A stretch of 64,000 nucleotides of DNA, taken from an uncultured Candidatus Actinomarina sp. (GTDB lineage: Bacteria; Actinomycetota; Acidimicrobiia; Actinomarinales; Actinomarinaceae). The DNA is taken from the NCBI GenBank assembly GCA_902610815.1, contig CACLXG010000003.1, positions 85,705 to 149,704 of the forward strand. The letters are read 5' to 3'. Position 1 is the first letter of the stretch. Every line of letters begins with the position of its first letter. The position numbers were made by a program, and so were the translations under genes. The notes under the pieces are model-generated. The model did not search any database. It was not told the origin of the DNA and worked only from the letters and a program-made list of their open reading frames with translations. Positions 24,108 to 33,169 of this stretch are shown here, in pieces.

Positions 24108-26006
24108 TTATTTTGACAAGTTTTTTTGGGATAAAAAGGCCTCATCGTTCCATTTTCTACCTAAAAAGTCCTGAACCATGCTTTCAGCAGGTACAGTTCC
24201 TCCAGGTTTGAGAATTTTATTTTTATAGTCAACACCAACAGAATTAGACAATACTCCTTCATTTTCAAATCTACTAAATAAGTCATCACCAATTATTTCA
24301 GCCCATAAATAACCATAATAAGCTGCATCATACCCACCAAGTAAATGTCCAAAAGCTGCTAGATGATTGATATCTTTCGGATATGTTATTGTTGTAACTT
24401 TTTGAGCTGCATGTTCTATTTCTAAAAGGCTATCGTTAAAGTTTTCACCATGTAAATGTTGGTCTGCAAGACCAAATGAAACCTGCCTGAGTGTAAGTAA
24501 ACTAACTCCAATATTTTTTGATTTATTCAATTTTTCACATATTTCTTCAGACAATGAATCACCAGATTCAATATGCGTTGAAATTCTTTTCATACAATCA
24601 ACTTTCCATACCCAATGCTCCATAATTTGACTTGGTGCTTCAACGAAGTCCCATTCACAGTTTGCACCAACAAATCTCGTATATTTTGATTTTCCAATTC
24701 CATTGTGTAGAACGTGGCCAAATTCATGAAATAGAGTTTCAACCTCATCAAAAGTCATTAACCCATCTCCTGTGTTCGGGTTTGGGAAATTTGCAACCAT
24801 TGAGCATATTGGCAACTCTTGTCTCCTAGATCCGCCAGAAGATATATCGAATACTGCGGCGTGTGTAAATTTTCCTTCTCTTGGGTAAAGATCTAAATAA
24901 AAATAAGCCAACTGCTGACCATCTTTTTCCCACAAGGACCAAAGCTCAACATCTTCATGCCATGCAGTTTCATTTGATTCAGGTTTTATTTGTAAATCAA
25001 ATACCTCTTCACAAACTTTAAACATTTCAGTTTTCACATCATGTATGTAGAAGAATTTTTTTAGTTCACTATTCTCAATACTGCTTACCTTACTTCTTTC
25101 TTTTGAAATAAAATAGCGTATATCCCAAGGATTTATATCAGTAGTCTCGATGTTATCTATAGCAAGTATACTTTTTTCAACTTCAGCCGCTTTTTGTAAT
25201 TTTGGGATCAAGCTCTCATACATTGTCGCTACATTTTTTGGTGACTTTGCCATTCTATTCTGCAATCTATATTCAGCCCAAGTTTTAAATCCAAACAATA
25301 AAGCCTTTTCATTCCTTAGTAGAACAGCTTCTTCAAGAATTGGACTATTTTCTTTTACAGCTCGATTGTTAAATGCTTTCCATACAACTTCTCTAGTTGT
25401 TCTTACACTGCAGTTTTCCATAACAGCATTGATATCTGGATAGGCCATTGATATAACAAAACTATCATTATTTTTTCTTAAGTTCTTAAGTTCATTTTGA
25501 CTTAGCCCGTTTAGTTCATCTTCCAAAAACAAAACTTCAGTTTTATCTTTTGCAATATTTTCTGAAAAAGAAATACTGAGATCTATAAGCTTTTTTTCAA
25601 TTTCTGTAAGCCTATCTTTTTTTTCATCTGATAAACCATGTCCTGCGTCTTTGAAGTCAATTTCTAAATCCCTATAAAATGTTTTCGATTCCTCATCTAA
25701 ATTACTTGTTTGTATTTCTTTAAACTTTTTGTAAAGATCTTGATCTTTAAAAATTTCAAGTGCAAGATTTTGTATTTTTGAATCAGCTTCATTTCCAAAA
25801 TCTCTTATCTTTTCATCTGGATGTACATTACCCATAAAGGCAATGCGTCCAGAAAGATCATAAATTGTACTCTCTAGTTCATTAAACTTGGATAAATCAA
25901 TGTCTTCAGAAGATTTAATATTACTAACCAAAACTTTACATTCTTCGATCGAGCTGTTTAAGTCTTCTTCTAATTTTCCTAAAGATATGTCTGAATAGTT
26001 GTACAC
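24108..26006 (-). CDS. M3-family oligopeptidase (thimet/oligopeptidase A-like)
   Basis: Zinc metallopeptidase of 632 residues, cytosolic (no signal). The active site HEFGH lies in DEVETLFHEFGHVLHNGIG with the third ligand Glu downstream (FVEAPSQIMEHWVW), as in M3A thimet oligopeptidase and dipeptidyl carboxypeptidase. The C-terminal GGYDAAYYGYLWAEIIGDDLFSRF is also a family signature. It probably degrades short peptides left by ATP-dependent proteases. The start codon is GTG at 26006, preceded by AAAGGAG at good spacing; the gene is divergent from the selenoprotein gene. Confidence 0.92.
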   Translation of the reverse strand: MYNYSDISLGKLEEDLNSSIEECKVLVSNIKSSEDIDLSKFNELESTIYDLSGRIAFMGNVHPDEKIRDFGNEADSKIQNLALEIFKDQDLYKKFKEIQTSNLDEESKTFYRDLEIDFKDAGHGLSDEKKDRLTEIEKKLIDLSISFSENIAKDKTEVLFLEDELNGLSQNELKNLRKNNDSFVISMAYPDINAVMENCSVRTTREVVWKAFNNRAVKENSPILEEAVLLRNEKALLFGFKTWAEYRLQNRMAKSPKNVATMYESLIPKLQKAAEVEKSILAIDNIETTDINPWDIRYFISKERSKVSSIENSELKKFFYIHDVKTEMFKVCEEVFDLQIKPESNETAWHEDVELWSLWEKDGQQLAYFYLDLYPREGKFTHAAVFDISSGGSRRQELPICSMVANFPNPNTGDGLMTFDEVETLFHEFGHVLHNGIGKSKYTRFVGANCEWDFVEAPSQIMEHWVWKVDCMKRISTHIESGDSLSEEICEKLNKSKNIGVSLLTLRQVSFGLADQHLHGENFNDSLLEIEHAAQKVTTITYPKDINHLAAFGHLLGGYDAAYYGYLWAEIIGDDLFSRFENEGVLSNSVGVDYKNKILKPGGTVPAESMVQDFLGRKWNDEAFLSQKNLSK

Positions 26007-26031
26007 TTAACTCCTTTAACTTTTTATATGA

Positions 26032-26037
26032 TAGTAT
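26032..26037 (+). promoter_or_regulatory. Candidate leaderless promoter -10 box (SelW-like gene)
   Basis: TAGTAT is followed by six bases and the ATG at 26044. If used, the selenoprotein mRNA would start at its own start codon. Confidence 0.5.
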
Positions 26038-26043
26038 TTAGTT

Positions 26044-26280
26044 ATGGAAATCAAACTTGAATTTTGTGTAGTTTGAAACTACACACCTCGTGCAGTTGGC
26101 ACGATTGAAGATATCTTAGAAGTTTACGGTAATAAAGTTACAAATATTCAACTAATTCCTAGCGGTGGTGGAGTATTTGAATTACATTTAAATGAAAAAT
26201 TATTATTTTCAAAAAAAGAACTTGGAAGACACTCAGAAGATGGAGAAATTCTTAAATTAATTGAAGAAGATCTTGGTTGA
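26044..26280 (+). CDS. SelW-like (Rdx family) selenoprotein, in-frame UGA read as selenocysteine
   Basis: Not in the ORF track because of an in-frame TGA at 26074-26076. Reading it as Sec gives a 78-residue protein, MEIKLEFCVVU then NYTPRAVGTIEDILEVYG, which fits the SelW/Rdx thioredoxin-like pattern CxxU-x-Y-x-PRA with Cys8 and Sec11. The rest keeps the family layout: VTNIQLIPSGGGVFELHLNE, and GRHSEDGEILKLIEEDLG like the F-K---GRFP/H--EI--L end. Such proteins are redox proteins of unclear substrate. A hairpin directly after the UGA serves as SECIS. The stop overlaps the TTG start of the TauE/SafE gene. Confidence 0.88.
26088..26104 (+). promoter_or_regulatory. Bacterial SECIS hairpin (SelW-like gene)
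   Basis: A 6-bp stem TCGTGC/GCACGA holds the loop AGTTG, with 17 bases between the UGA and the loop. A G within the first two loop bases and this distance agree with known bacterial SECIS elements that recruit SelB. Confidence 0.75.
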
Positions 26281-27011
26281 ATTTACCGTTTGATTTAAAT
26301 CTATTTGAAGTAATTTTCATTGCAGTATTACTTTTTATTGGCTCTGCCATCCAAGGAGTTTTGGGTTTTGGCTTTGCTGTTATTGCTTCGCCAATAATTG
26401 TTCAAATTGAGCCTAGCCTTGTACCTCAACTGCTTGCGTTACTTGGTTTGCCAATTGCTTTAAGAGTTTTTTACAGAGAAAAAGACGAAGTTGATTTATC
26501 TAAAGTCAAGCCACTTATTTTAGGTCGGTTAATAGGGGGGCCAATTGGACTCTTATTATTGTTAAACTTATCCGAAAAGTATTTATCAATCTCTGTGGGA
26601 CTCATTGTCTTCATAGCAGGTGCAGGTTCTTTTTTTGGCTGGGAAATAAATAGAAACACATTAAATTCTTTTTTTGCAGGTACTTTTTCAGGTATTTTTG
26701 GGATGATTGCAGCCATTGGTGGCCCTCCTGTAGCTTTGCTTTATAGAAATACTAAATCTCAGGAATTTAGGCCATCTCTCAATAGTGTATTTAGCATAGG
26801 CATTTTGATTACATTGTCTCTTTTAATGTTTAGTGGCAATCTTTATTTTGACCATATATTTTTATTTATGTTATTTCTTCCAGTTGTTTTGATAGGAATT
26901 AGAGTTTCTAGTTCACTTTTCTCAAAAGTCTCAGATAGTTTTATTGCCCAGTCGGTAACTTATTTTTCATTGATTTCTGGGCTTTATGTTATTTTGAGAA
27001 ACATAAATTAG
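26277..27011 (+). CDS. TauE/SafE-family membrane permease
   Basis: 244 residues with about seven or eight hydrophobic segments. The N-terminal GSAIQGVLGFGFAVIASPII and the later GTFSGIFGMIAAIGGPPVAL are the two repeated TauE/SafE motifs (G---G-GGG---P). Members move sulfite, sulfonates, sulfoacetate and similar anions; the substrate here is unknown. The start is TTG at 26277, overlapping the stop of the SelW-like gene, so translation is probably coupled. Because selenium oxyanions resemble sulfur oxyanions, a link to selenium is conceivable but not shown. Confidence 0.85.
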   Translation: MNLPFDLNLFEVIFIAVLLFIGSAIQGVLGFGFAVIASPIIVQIEPSLVPQLLALLGLPIALRVFYREKDEVDLSKVKPLILGRLIGGPIGLLLLLNLSEKYLSISVGLIVFIAGAGSFFGWEINRNTLNSFFAGTFSGIFGMIAAIGGPPVALLYRNTKSQEFRPSLNSVFSIGILITLSLLMFSGNLYFDHIFLFMLFLPVVLIGIRVSSSLFSKVSDSFIAQSVTYFSLISGLYVILRNIN

Positions 27012-27048
27012 TTTATTTCAACTAGGGGGATTATTAACATATAAGCAT

Positions 27049-28536
27049 ATGTTTATGAACGCCATTATTGCCGGCTTGCTTTACTTCTTAAGTTTTCCTC
27101 CTTATGATTTTTGGTATTTAATATTTCCAGCACTTTATCTTTTTTATTATTCATTACTTTCAAGTACAAAATCTTTTCTGCCAGGATTTATCTTTGGGTG
27201 TGTTGCTTACGGTGTGATTCTATTAGGAATTCAATCAATAGGACTTGAAGCCTGGATACCATTGACAATTTTAATGGGATTGATGTATGGAGCATTTTCA
27301 AAACTATTTTCTTATCTAAATAAAAAATCCAGAACTAATTTCTATGTATTATTAGCAGCTTTAGCAGTCTTTGATCTGATTAGGGCATATTTTCCTTTTG
27401 GCGGTTTTCCTTGGGGTTTTCCATCAACAGTTTTACTAACAGGCCCTATAGATAGTTCGTTATTTTTTAAAGTCCCTTTATCATTCAAAAATTTTGGACC
27501 AACGGGATCCTCTCTTTTACTACAATCCCTTCCTTTAATAATTGCACTTAGTGTCTTTTCAAAAAGCAAACAAAAAAATTATTTAAAGGATTACATAATA
27601 TTTTTATTAATAATTTTTACAATATTCATTTCAAATTATGTGGTTAATGACTATCAGCACACTCAACATGAAACATCAGAACTAAACATCGTAATTGTTC
27701 AAGGAAACAGTCCCTGTCCCGGTGCAAAAAACAGATGTAATAATGAAAGACAAAAAATTTATGATAGCCATTTAGCCCAAACACAAACTATCGATGGAAA
27801 TTTTGATTTAGTTGTTTGGCCAGAAAGCTCAACAGGATTTAACAATGATCCTGGAATACACAGTAGAGTTCAAAAAGATATTTCTACTGAAGCTTTAAGA
27901 CTAGGTTCCTATTTTTTAGTAGGGGGAGACAGGCCTGTTCAAAAACAATATTTTGAAAATTATGGAATCTTTATCAACAAAGAAGGAGAGGTTGTAGATC
28001 AATATTTAAAACAGCATCCAGTTCCATTTGGAGAGTATATTCCATTTAGAAAATATTTAGAGTGGATTCCCCCGCTAGCACTGGTTCCTCGTGACATGAT
28101 TAGGGGAGATGGTCAAAAAATATTTATGGTTAATGATTCAAAAATATCAACTGTTATCTCATTTGAAGGATCTTTCCAAAGATACATTAGGAACAGTGTC
28201 TTAGACGGTGCAGAGTTAGTTGTAATCCTTACTAACCAAGCAAGCTATGGAGAAAGCGGGATGTCGGACCAATTTATATTAATGTCCAGGGCAAATGCAA
28301 TTTCAAACGATAGACCAATTATACATGCAGCAATTACAGGTAAATCAGCGTTTATAGATCACAATGGAAAAGTTATTTCTAAAACTGAATTATTTGAAAC
28401 AACAACATTAATTGAAAAACTTGAGTTAAGACAAACAGAAACTCCATACAGCAAATATGGAAATTATTTAAATTATATTTTTATAATATTTGGAGCTCTT
28501 ACATTTGCTAGAAGATTTATTCGTCAAGTTGATTAA
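27049..28536 (+). CDS. lnt: Apolipoprotein N-acyltransferase (Lnt) homologue with Cys-to-Ser at the active site
   Basis: 495-residue membrane protein. The N-terminal ~200 residues hold several hydrophobic helices, including FPFGGFPWGFPSTVLLTGPI, which matches Lnt. The nitrilase-like domain follows with the catalytic Glu259 (VVWPESSTGF) and Lys321 (YLKQHPVPFGEYIPFRKYL). The nucleophile position, normally ICYE or ICFE, reads VISFEGSF with Ser371 (codon TCA, 28159-28161). Lnt adds the third acyl chain to lipoproteins. The gene starts 38 bp after the TauE/SafE permease. It could be catalytically altered or inactive; lipoproteins exist here (the amino-acid binding protein has a lipobox). Confidence 0.85.
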   Translation: MFMNAIIAGLLYFLSFPPYDFWYLIFPALYLFYYSLLSSTKSFLPGFIFGCVAYGVILLGIQSIGLEAWIPLTILMGLMYGAFSKLFSYLNKKSRTNFYVLLAALAVFDLIRAYFPFGGFPWGFPSTVLLTGPIDSSLFFKVPLSFKNFGPTGSSLLLQSLPLIIALSVFSKSKQKNYLKDYIIFLLIIFTIFISNYVVNDYQHTQHETSELNIVIVQGNSPCPGAKNRCNNERQKIYDSHLAQTQTIDGNFDLVVWPESSTGFNNDPGIHSRVQKDISTEALRLGSYFLVGGDRPVQKQYFENYGIFINKEGEVVDQYLKQHPVPFGEYIPFRKYLEWIPPLALVPRDMIRGDGQKIFMVNDSKISTVISFEGSFQRYIRNSVLDGAELVVILTNQASYGESGMSDQFILMSRANAISNDRPIIHAAITGKSAFIDHNGKVISKTELFETTTLIEKLELRQTETPYSKYGNYLNYIFIIFGALTFARRFIRQVD

Positions 28537-29737
28537 ATGGTAAGTTTTTCATAGCCACAGCCTCTATTACACCACTTTGGAAAACTCGTAATCCAAATTT
28601 TGGAAGAATTGCAAATAAGTGATCAAAAATGTCTGATTGTATTTTTTCATAAGCAACCCACTCTGTTGTATTCGTAAATGTATATATTTCTATAGGCACT
28701 CCTTCAGGAGAAGAGGGTAATTGACGAACTAAAAAAGTCATGGTGTCAGTGTTTAAATTTTGACTTTGCTTCAAATAGTTCTCAACATAGGCTCTATAAG
28801 TTCCAATATTTGTTAATCTCCTAGTTTCTAATTGGTTAGAAGACTCACTGTTTAATTTATTAAACTCTTCTAACTCATCGTTTTTTTCTGAAATATAGCT
28901 CTTAATTGGTGAAAGCTTTTGAAGTTCGACTATTTCTTCTGCAGTTAAAAACTTAATACTAGAAATATCTATTAATATTGATCTTTTTATCCTCCTCCCT
29001 CCATACTCAGACATTGCCCTCCAGTTTTTCACAGAAGTATTAACAATTTTTGATGTAGGTATTGTTGTAATTGTTTTGTCCCAATTTTGTACTTTTACAG
29101 TGTGAAGGGCTATATCTACAACATCTCCATCTGCACCAAACTCGGGAACCTCTATCCAGTCACCAATTTTAATTATGTCATTTTGACCAATTTGGACTGA
29201 TGCTACAAAAGAAAGAATTGTATCTTGAAAGACTAACAACAATACTGCAGTCAAAGCTCCAAGACCACTTATGTAATAAGCAACTGATTGACCAGTTATT
29301 ATTGCAAAAATAATTATTGCGATGAATGATGCGATAATTATTTTAATTATTTGAATATATCCTTTGATAGGTTTATTTTTTAATACATCTATATTTTCAG
29401 AAACTTTATTGAACACAGTGAGCATTTCAAGAATGGTAAGACCGACAAACAAAGTCAGTAATGAATCAAGAAGTCTAGAAATTATTGGATTTGAAAATAT
29501 TTCAAGATTAAATCTAGGAGACGAGGTCAAAAAGGTAAAAACTATAATTACTAGAACATATGAAAGTCGGTTCAGAAATTTTTTTTCCAGAAATAAATCA
29601 TCAATAAACGTTGATGTTCTTTTTGCTATTTTTTTTAAAGCAGGAAAGAGGATGCTTCTCAATACAAAATAAGTAATGATTAAAATCCCAAAAATTATTG
29701 CAAGAGACGAGAGTTCTGAGGTTGATAAATTATTCAT
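28517..29737 (-). CDS. MscS-family mechanosensitive channel
   Basis: 406 residues. Several N-terminal hydrophobic helices precede the pore helix and beta domain of MscS: YYISGLGALTAVLLLVFQDTILSFVASVQIG corresponds to the TM3 pore helix region, followed by NDIIKIGDWIEVPEFGADGDVVDI, the conserved beta-domain start (I--GD-IE----G-V--I). It should release solutes upon osmotic downshock. The C-terminal ~150 residues include a charged linker and a domain seen in the YbdG/YnaI-type larger channels. A TAAAAT box lies six bases before the ATG. The 3' end overlaps lnt by 20 bases. Confidence 0.88.
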   Translation of the reverse strand: MNNLSTSELSSLAIIFGILIITYFVLRSILFPALKKIAKRTSTFIDDLFLEKKFLNRLSYVLVIIVFTFLTSSPRFNLEIFSNPIISRLLDSLLTLFVGLTILEMLTVFNKVSENIDVLKNKPIKGYIQIIKIIIASFIAIIIFAIITGQSVAYYISGLGALTAVLLLVFQDTILSFVASVQIGQNDIIKIGDWIEVPEFGADGDVVDIALHTVKVQNWDKTITTIPTSKIVNTSVKNWRAMSEYGGRRIKRSILIDISSIKFLTAEEIVELQKLSPIKSYISEKNDELEEFNKLNSESSNQLETRRLTNIGTYRAYVENYLKQSQNLNTDTMTFLVRQLPSSPEGVPIEIYTFTNTTEWVAYEKIQSDIFDHLFAILPKFGLRVFQSGVIEAVAMKNLPFNQLDE

Positions 29738-29743
29738 AATTAA

Positions 29744-29749
29744 ATTTTA
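29744..29749 (-). promoter_or_regulatory. Candidate leaderless promoter -10 box (MscS gene)
   Basis: TAAAAT on the minus strand, six bases before the ATG at 29737; the box lies in the short gap after the DUF3159 gene. Confidence 0.5.
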
Positions 29750-29751
29750 CC

Positions 29752-30432
29752 TTAAAATCCTTTTTGTTGGCTTATCCAAGGTTTAGGTGAATTATTTAGG
29801 AATTCGTCAACACTTGGACCATTTAAATTTTGTAAACTTCTTTGACCGACAATATATGAAATTACTAAAAGAATCAAGGTGCTTTGATTAGATGTTGCAA
29901 GTTTGATTACAACCAGTATTTCAGGATTGTTAAAGAAGTAAATTTGCAACCCAGCCTTTAGAGACAAATAAATGGTCCAGATAATAGCAACTTTTGTATA
30001 AGCTGGGCGTACTCTTGGGTGAAAATACCACTCTTTAGGCCAATTCCTAAATGCTTTTGAACTATATATGGTAAATGGCTTTCTTATGAGTATCGAAATT
30101 AATCCAAAGATTGCAATTGTTGCGTCTCTTATAATTCCAGGAATGAAAAATCCAGAAGCACTTCCTTGAAGTCTTGCTAGAAGTAGTGCAATAGCAGATC
30201 CAACAAATCCGTAAAAAACAAACTTTAAATCTTGTTTTCTCAGTCTTCTGTAAATTAGAAAAACAATTAGTAATCCACCTGTACTAAAGATCGCTGTATT
30301 TAAATCAACAAAGTTAGCCAACACTACAAAAAACACTGGAGCAATTACAGCATCAATTACACCTTCATTGTTTGGAAGTAAATCTTTAACTTCTTCTCTT
30401 ATTTCAAGAAATTTTGATTTAAATTTATCCAA
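29752..30432 (-). CDS. DUF3159-like membrane protein
   Basis: 226 residues with about five hydrophobic segments. The N-terminal part (PVFFVVLANFVDLNTAIFST), the YRRLRKQDLKFVFYG turn, GFFIPGIIRDATIAIFGLISILIRKP and WYFHPRVRPAYTKVAIIWTIY match my recollection of the actinobacterial DUF3159 family, in which a duplicated helical unit with R-G-A-E-like sequence occurs. Function unknown. It is encoded one base after purB in the same direction, so it may be transcribed with purA-purB. Confidence 0.65.
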   Translation of the reverse strand: MDKFKSKFLEIREEVKDLLPNNEGVIDAVIAPVFFVVLANFVDLNTAIFSTGGLLIVFLIYRRLRKQDLKFVFYGFVGSAIALLLARLQGSASGFFIPGIIRDATIAIFGLISILIRKPFTIYSSKAFRNWPKEWYFHPRVRPAYTKVAIIWTIYLSLKAGLQIYFFNNPEILVVIKLATSNQSTLILLVISYIVGQRSLQNLNGPSVDEFLNNSPKPWISQQKGF

Positions 30433-30433
30433 T

Positions 30434-31696
30434 TTATTGAAATTTATCTCTAAACGTTTTTTCGTCGACGTTTTTATTAACTTGATTTTCTAAATCTGGA
30501 AATTCTAATTTAAATTCTTTTTCAAGCTCTTTTTTTAATTCTTCAGCAGATAAATTGTTAAAAATTTCTTCTTGAATTTTTCTATATGCTGTATCTCTAT
30601 CAACTCCGTTGTTCACAAGATATGAAAGATATTTTTGACTTACAGATTTATTTTTTGCATCTTCAAGGTTTACATTTATTTTTTCATAATTTATAACTAG
30701 GTGTTTTAGTATTGAATTCAACTCGATACTCATAAAACTAATAAGGTGAAAAGCATCTGGGAGCATAATCCTTTCTACTGAGGAATTAGAAATGTCTCTT
30801 TCGTTCCATAAAACCATATTCTCTAAGCTAGTGCTCACATAAGATCTCATTATTCTTGCTAAACCGGTTATTCTTTCGCTACCAATAGGATTCTTTTTAT
30901 GTGGCATTGCCGAAGAACCTTTTTGTCCATCTTTAAATGACTCGAACATTTCAGATATCTCAGAACGCTGATAGCTACGTATGTTTGTAGCAATCCTTTC
31001 ATAAGTAGATGCGAGTATACCAAGTGAGCTAACAACTTCTGCATACCGGTCTCTACTTACAATCTGATTTGCAAACTGTTCAGGCTTTAAATTCAATTTC
31101 TCAAGTGTAAGCTTCTCCATTTCCGAAGTAACTACTGAGTGGTTTCCAACTGGGCCACTTAATTTACCAAAAGAAATATTATTTTTAGAATTCTCAAGTC
31201 GATTCAATCCTCGAGCAACTTCTAGATGCCAGTTGCCAAAGATATTTCCTAAAAAAGTTTCTTCTGCGTAAACACCATGAGTTCTCCCAATAATCGAAGT
31301 ATCTTTTTCTTGCACAGCTTTTTCCTGTAAAGTTGAAAGCAAATCGTTTACTAAACCCTTAACATAATCAAGTGACTGCATAATTAAAACGCTATTTGCA
31401 GTATCTACTATGTCTGAGCTTGTTAATCCATAATGTATCCAATTAGAACCTTCACCAACTTTTTTTTGCAATATATCAACAAATGAAGCTAAGTCATGGT
31501 TTGTAATCTCCTCTTGTTTATACACTTCATCCTTTTGAACAATTGATTGATTTATTTTTTTAGCGATTCCATTTTCAGCTACACCCAACCCTTCTAGTGT
31601 CTCAACATATTTTTCTTGAACCAATTTCCATGTATCGAATTTGTTTTGATCTTCCCAAATAGAATTAATTTCTGGATTTAAATATCTTTCAATCAT
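30434..31696 (-). CDS. purB: Adenylosuccinate lyase
   Basis: 420-residue member of the fumarase/aspartase superfamily, acting twice in purine synthesis (SAICAR to AICAR, adenylosuccinate to AMP). The signature loop KGSSAMPHKKNPIGSERITGLAR contains the catalytic Ser, and TSSDIVDTANSV and GRTHGVYAEE carry the other active-site residues. It follows purA by one base on the minus strand, so both AMP-branch enzymes are made from one transcript. Confidence 0.97.
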   Translation of the reverse strand: MIERYLNPEINSIWEDQNKFDTWKLVQEKYVETLEGLGVAENGIAKKINQSIVQKDEVYKQEEITNHDLASFVDILQKKVGEGSNWIHYGLTSSDIVDTANSVLIMQSLDYVKGLVNDLLSTLQEKAVQEKDTSIIGRTHGVYAEETFLGNIFGNWHLEVARGLNRLENSKNNISFGKLSGPVGNHSVVTSEMEKLTLEKLNLKPEQFANQIVSRDRYAEVVSSLGILASTYERIATNIRSYQRSEISEMFESFKDGQKGSSAMPHKKNPIGSERITGLARIMRSYVSTSLENMVLWNERDISNSSVERIMLPDAFHLISFMSIELNSILKHLVINYEKINVNLEDAKNKSVSQKYLSYLVNNGVDRDTAYRKIQEEIFNNLSAEELKKELEKEFKLEFPDLENQVNKNVDEKTFRDKFQ

Positions 31697-31697
31697 T

Positions 31698-32969
31698 TTA
31701 AATTATTATATTTTCTGTTCTCTCAGGCCCAACAGAGATGAACGTAATGGGTACTTCAATAAAGTCTTCAATTGCTTTTATGTAAGTTTGTGCATTTTTG
31801 GGTAAGTCTTCAAAATTCTTTACAGAGGAAATATCTTCTGTCCAGCCATCAAAAGCTTGATAAACAGGCTCAGCTTTATAATGAATACTTTCTTTATATG
31901 GATAATTTGTAAAAAGCTCATTTTCATATTTGTATCCAATACATAAATTTATTTCTTCTAGTCCTGAGAGAACATCAAGTTTAGTTATAAATAGCTCAGT
32001 TAAAGAATTAACTCTTACTGAAAACTTCAAAGAAATTAAATCAAGCCAACCACATCTTCTTCTACGACCAGTAACTACACCAAACTCTGCACCCTTTTCG
32101 ATTAGATAATCACCAATCTCATTTTTTTGTTCTGTTATAAATGGTCCACTTCCAACTCGAGATATATAGGCTTTTGTTACTCCAACAATACGATCTATAT
32201 TTTTTGGACCAACTCCGGATCCAATAGCAGCATTACCCGCTGAAGTATTTGAGCTAGTTACAAATGGATAAGTTCCATGATCTATGTCGAGCAGTGTTCC
32301 CTGAGCTCCTTCAAATAAAATTGTTTTGTTCTCTTTAATAGCATTTTCAATTAAAAGTGAGGTGTCTTTTATATGGTTAGCAACAATATCTCTATAACCA
32401 TTAAATTCTTCAATTATTTCCTCAGCTACCAAAGGGGGTCGCTCGTAGATTTTTGTAAGAGTGAGGTTAGTTTCTTCAATATTTGATTTTACTTTTTTTT
32501 CAAATACTTCTTGGTCTAACAAGTCCTGTACCCTTATGCCACGTCTCTGTATTTTGTCCGCATAACAAGGTCCAATTCCTTTTTTTGTGGTTCCTATTTT
32601 GTTTTCTCCTAAACTCTCTTCAATCAATTCGTCAAGTAATTTGTGATAGGGCATTATAAGATGAGCATTTGGTGAAATAGCTAACTTCTCAGTATCTATG
32701 TTCTTATCTTCTAACATTTTGAGTTCTTGTTTTAAAAAGCCCAAGTCTATTACACACCCTGAACCGATTACTGGAACACAGTCAGGATATAGAACTCCAG
32801 AAGGTGTTAAAGACAGAGCAATTTTATCTTCTCCAACTACAATTGTGTGACCAGCATTGTTTCCGCCTTGAAATCTGACAACAAAATCAGCTGTTGAAGC
32901 AAAAAAATCTGTGACTTTACCCTTACCTTCATCTCCCCACTGGGCGCCGAGAACTACGGTAGTGGACAA
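31698..32969 (-). CDS. purA: Adenylosuccinate synthetase
   Basis: 423 residues; makes adenylosuccinate from IMP, GTP and aspartate. The GTP/IMP motif VLGAQWGDEGKGKVTDF, FQGGNNAGHTIVV, GIGPCYADKIQRRGIR and EGAQGTLLDIDHGTYPFVTSS are all intact. The start is TTG at 32969, selected by a strong AAGGAG motif eight bases upstream. This is the first gene of the leftward set purA-purB-DUF3159. The 200-bp gap to the amino-acid transporter holds both promoters. Confidence 0.97.
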   Translation of the reverse strand: MSTTVVLGAQWGDEGKGKVTDFFASTADFVVRFQGGNNAGHTIVVGEDKIALSLTPSGVLYPDCVPVIGSGCVIDLGFLKQELKMLEDKNIDTEKLAISPNAHLIMPYHKLLDELIEESLGENKIGTTKKGIGPCYADKIQRRGIRVQDLLDQEVFEKKVKSNIEETNLTLTKIYERPPLVAEEIIEEFNGYRDIVANHIKDTSLLIENAIKENKTILFEGAQGTLLDIDHGTYPFVTSSNTSAGNAAIGSGVGPKNIDRIVGVTKAYISRVGSGPFITEQKNEIGDYLIEKGAEFGVVTGRRRRCGWLDLISLKFSVRVNSLTELFITKLDVLSGLEEINLCIGYKYENELFTNYPYKESIHYKAEPVYQAFDGWTEDISSVKNFEDLPKNAQTYIKAIEDFIEVPITFISVGPERTENIII

Positions 32970-33169
32970 TTTTTTCTCCTTAGATACAACATAAAATAAT
33001 AATGCAGTTTTCTTATAAACAGTAGGAGTTTCTTAGCGAATTTATATTAAATTGCAAACAGTTTGTTTATTTACATAATTTTTCGTTGATACATAAATCT
33101 AACTATATTAAATTAATAACATACGGCTTCTAATGAAGCTGTCTACTTTTAATTAAAAGGAGATAAACA

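Noticed and set aside
26074-26076. TGA as a true stop or a pseudogene in the SelW-like gene
   Set aside because: The downstream frame is intact, carries family motifs, has a SECIS-like hairpin, and the CxxU position is exactly where Sec occurs in SelW proteins.
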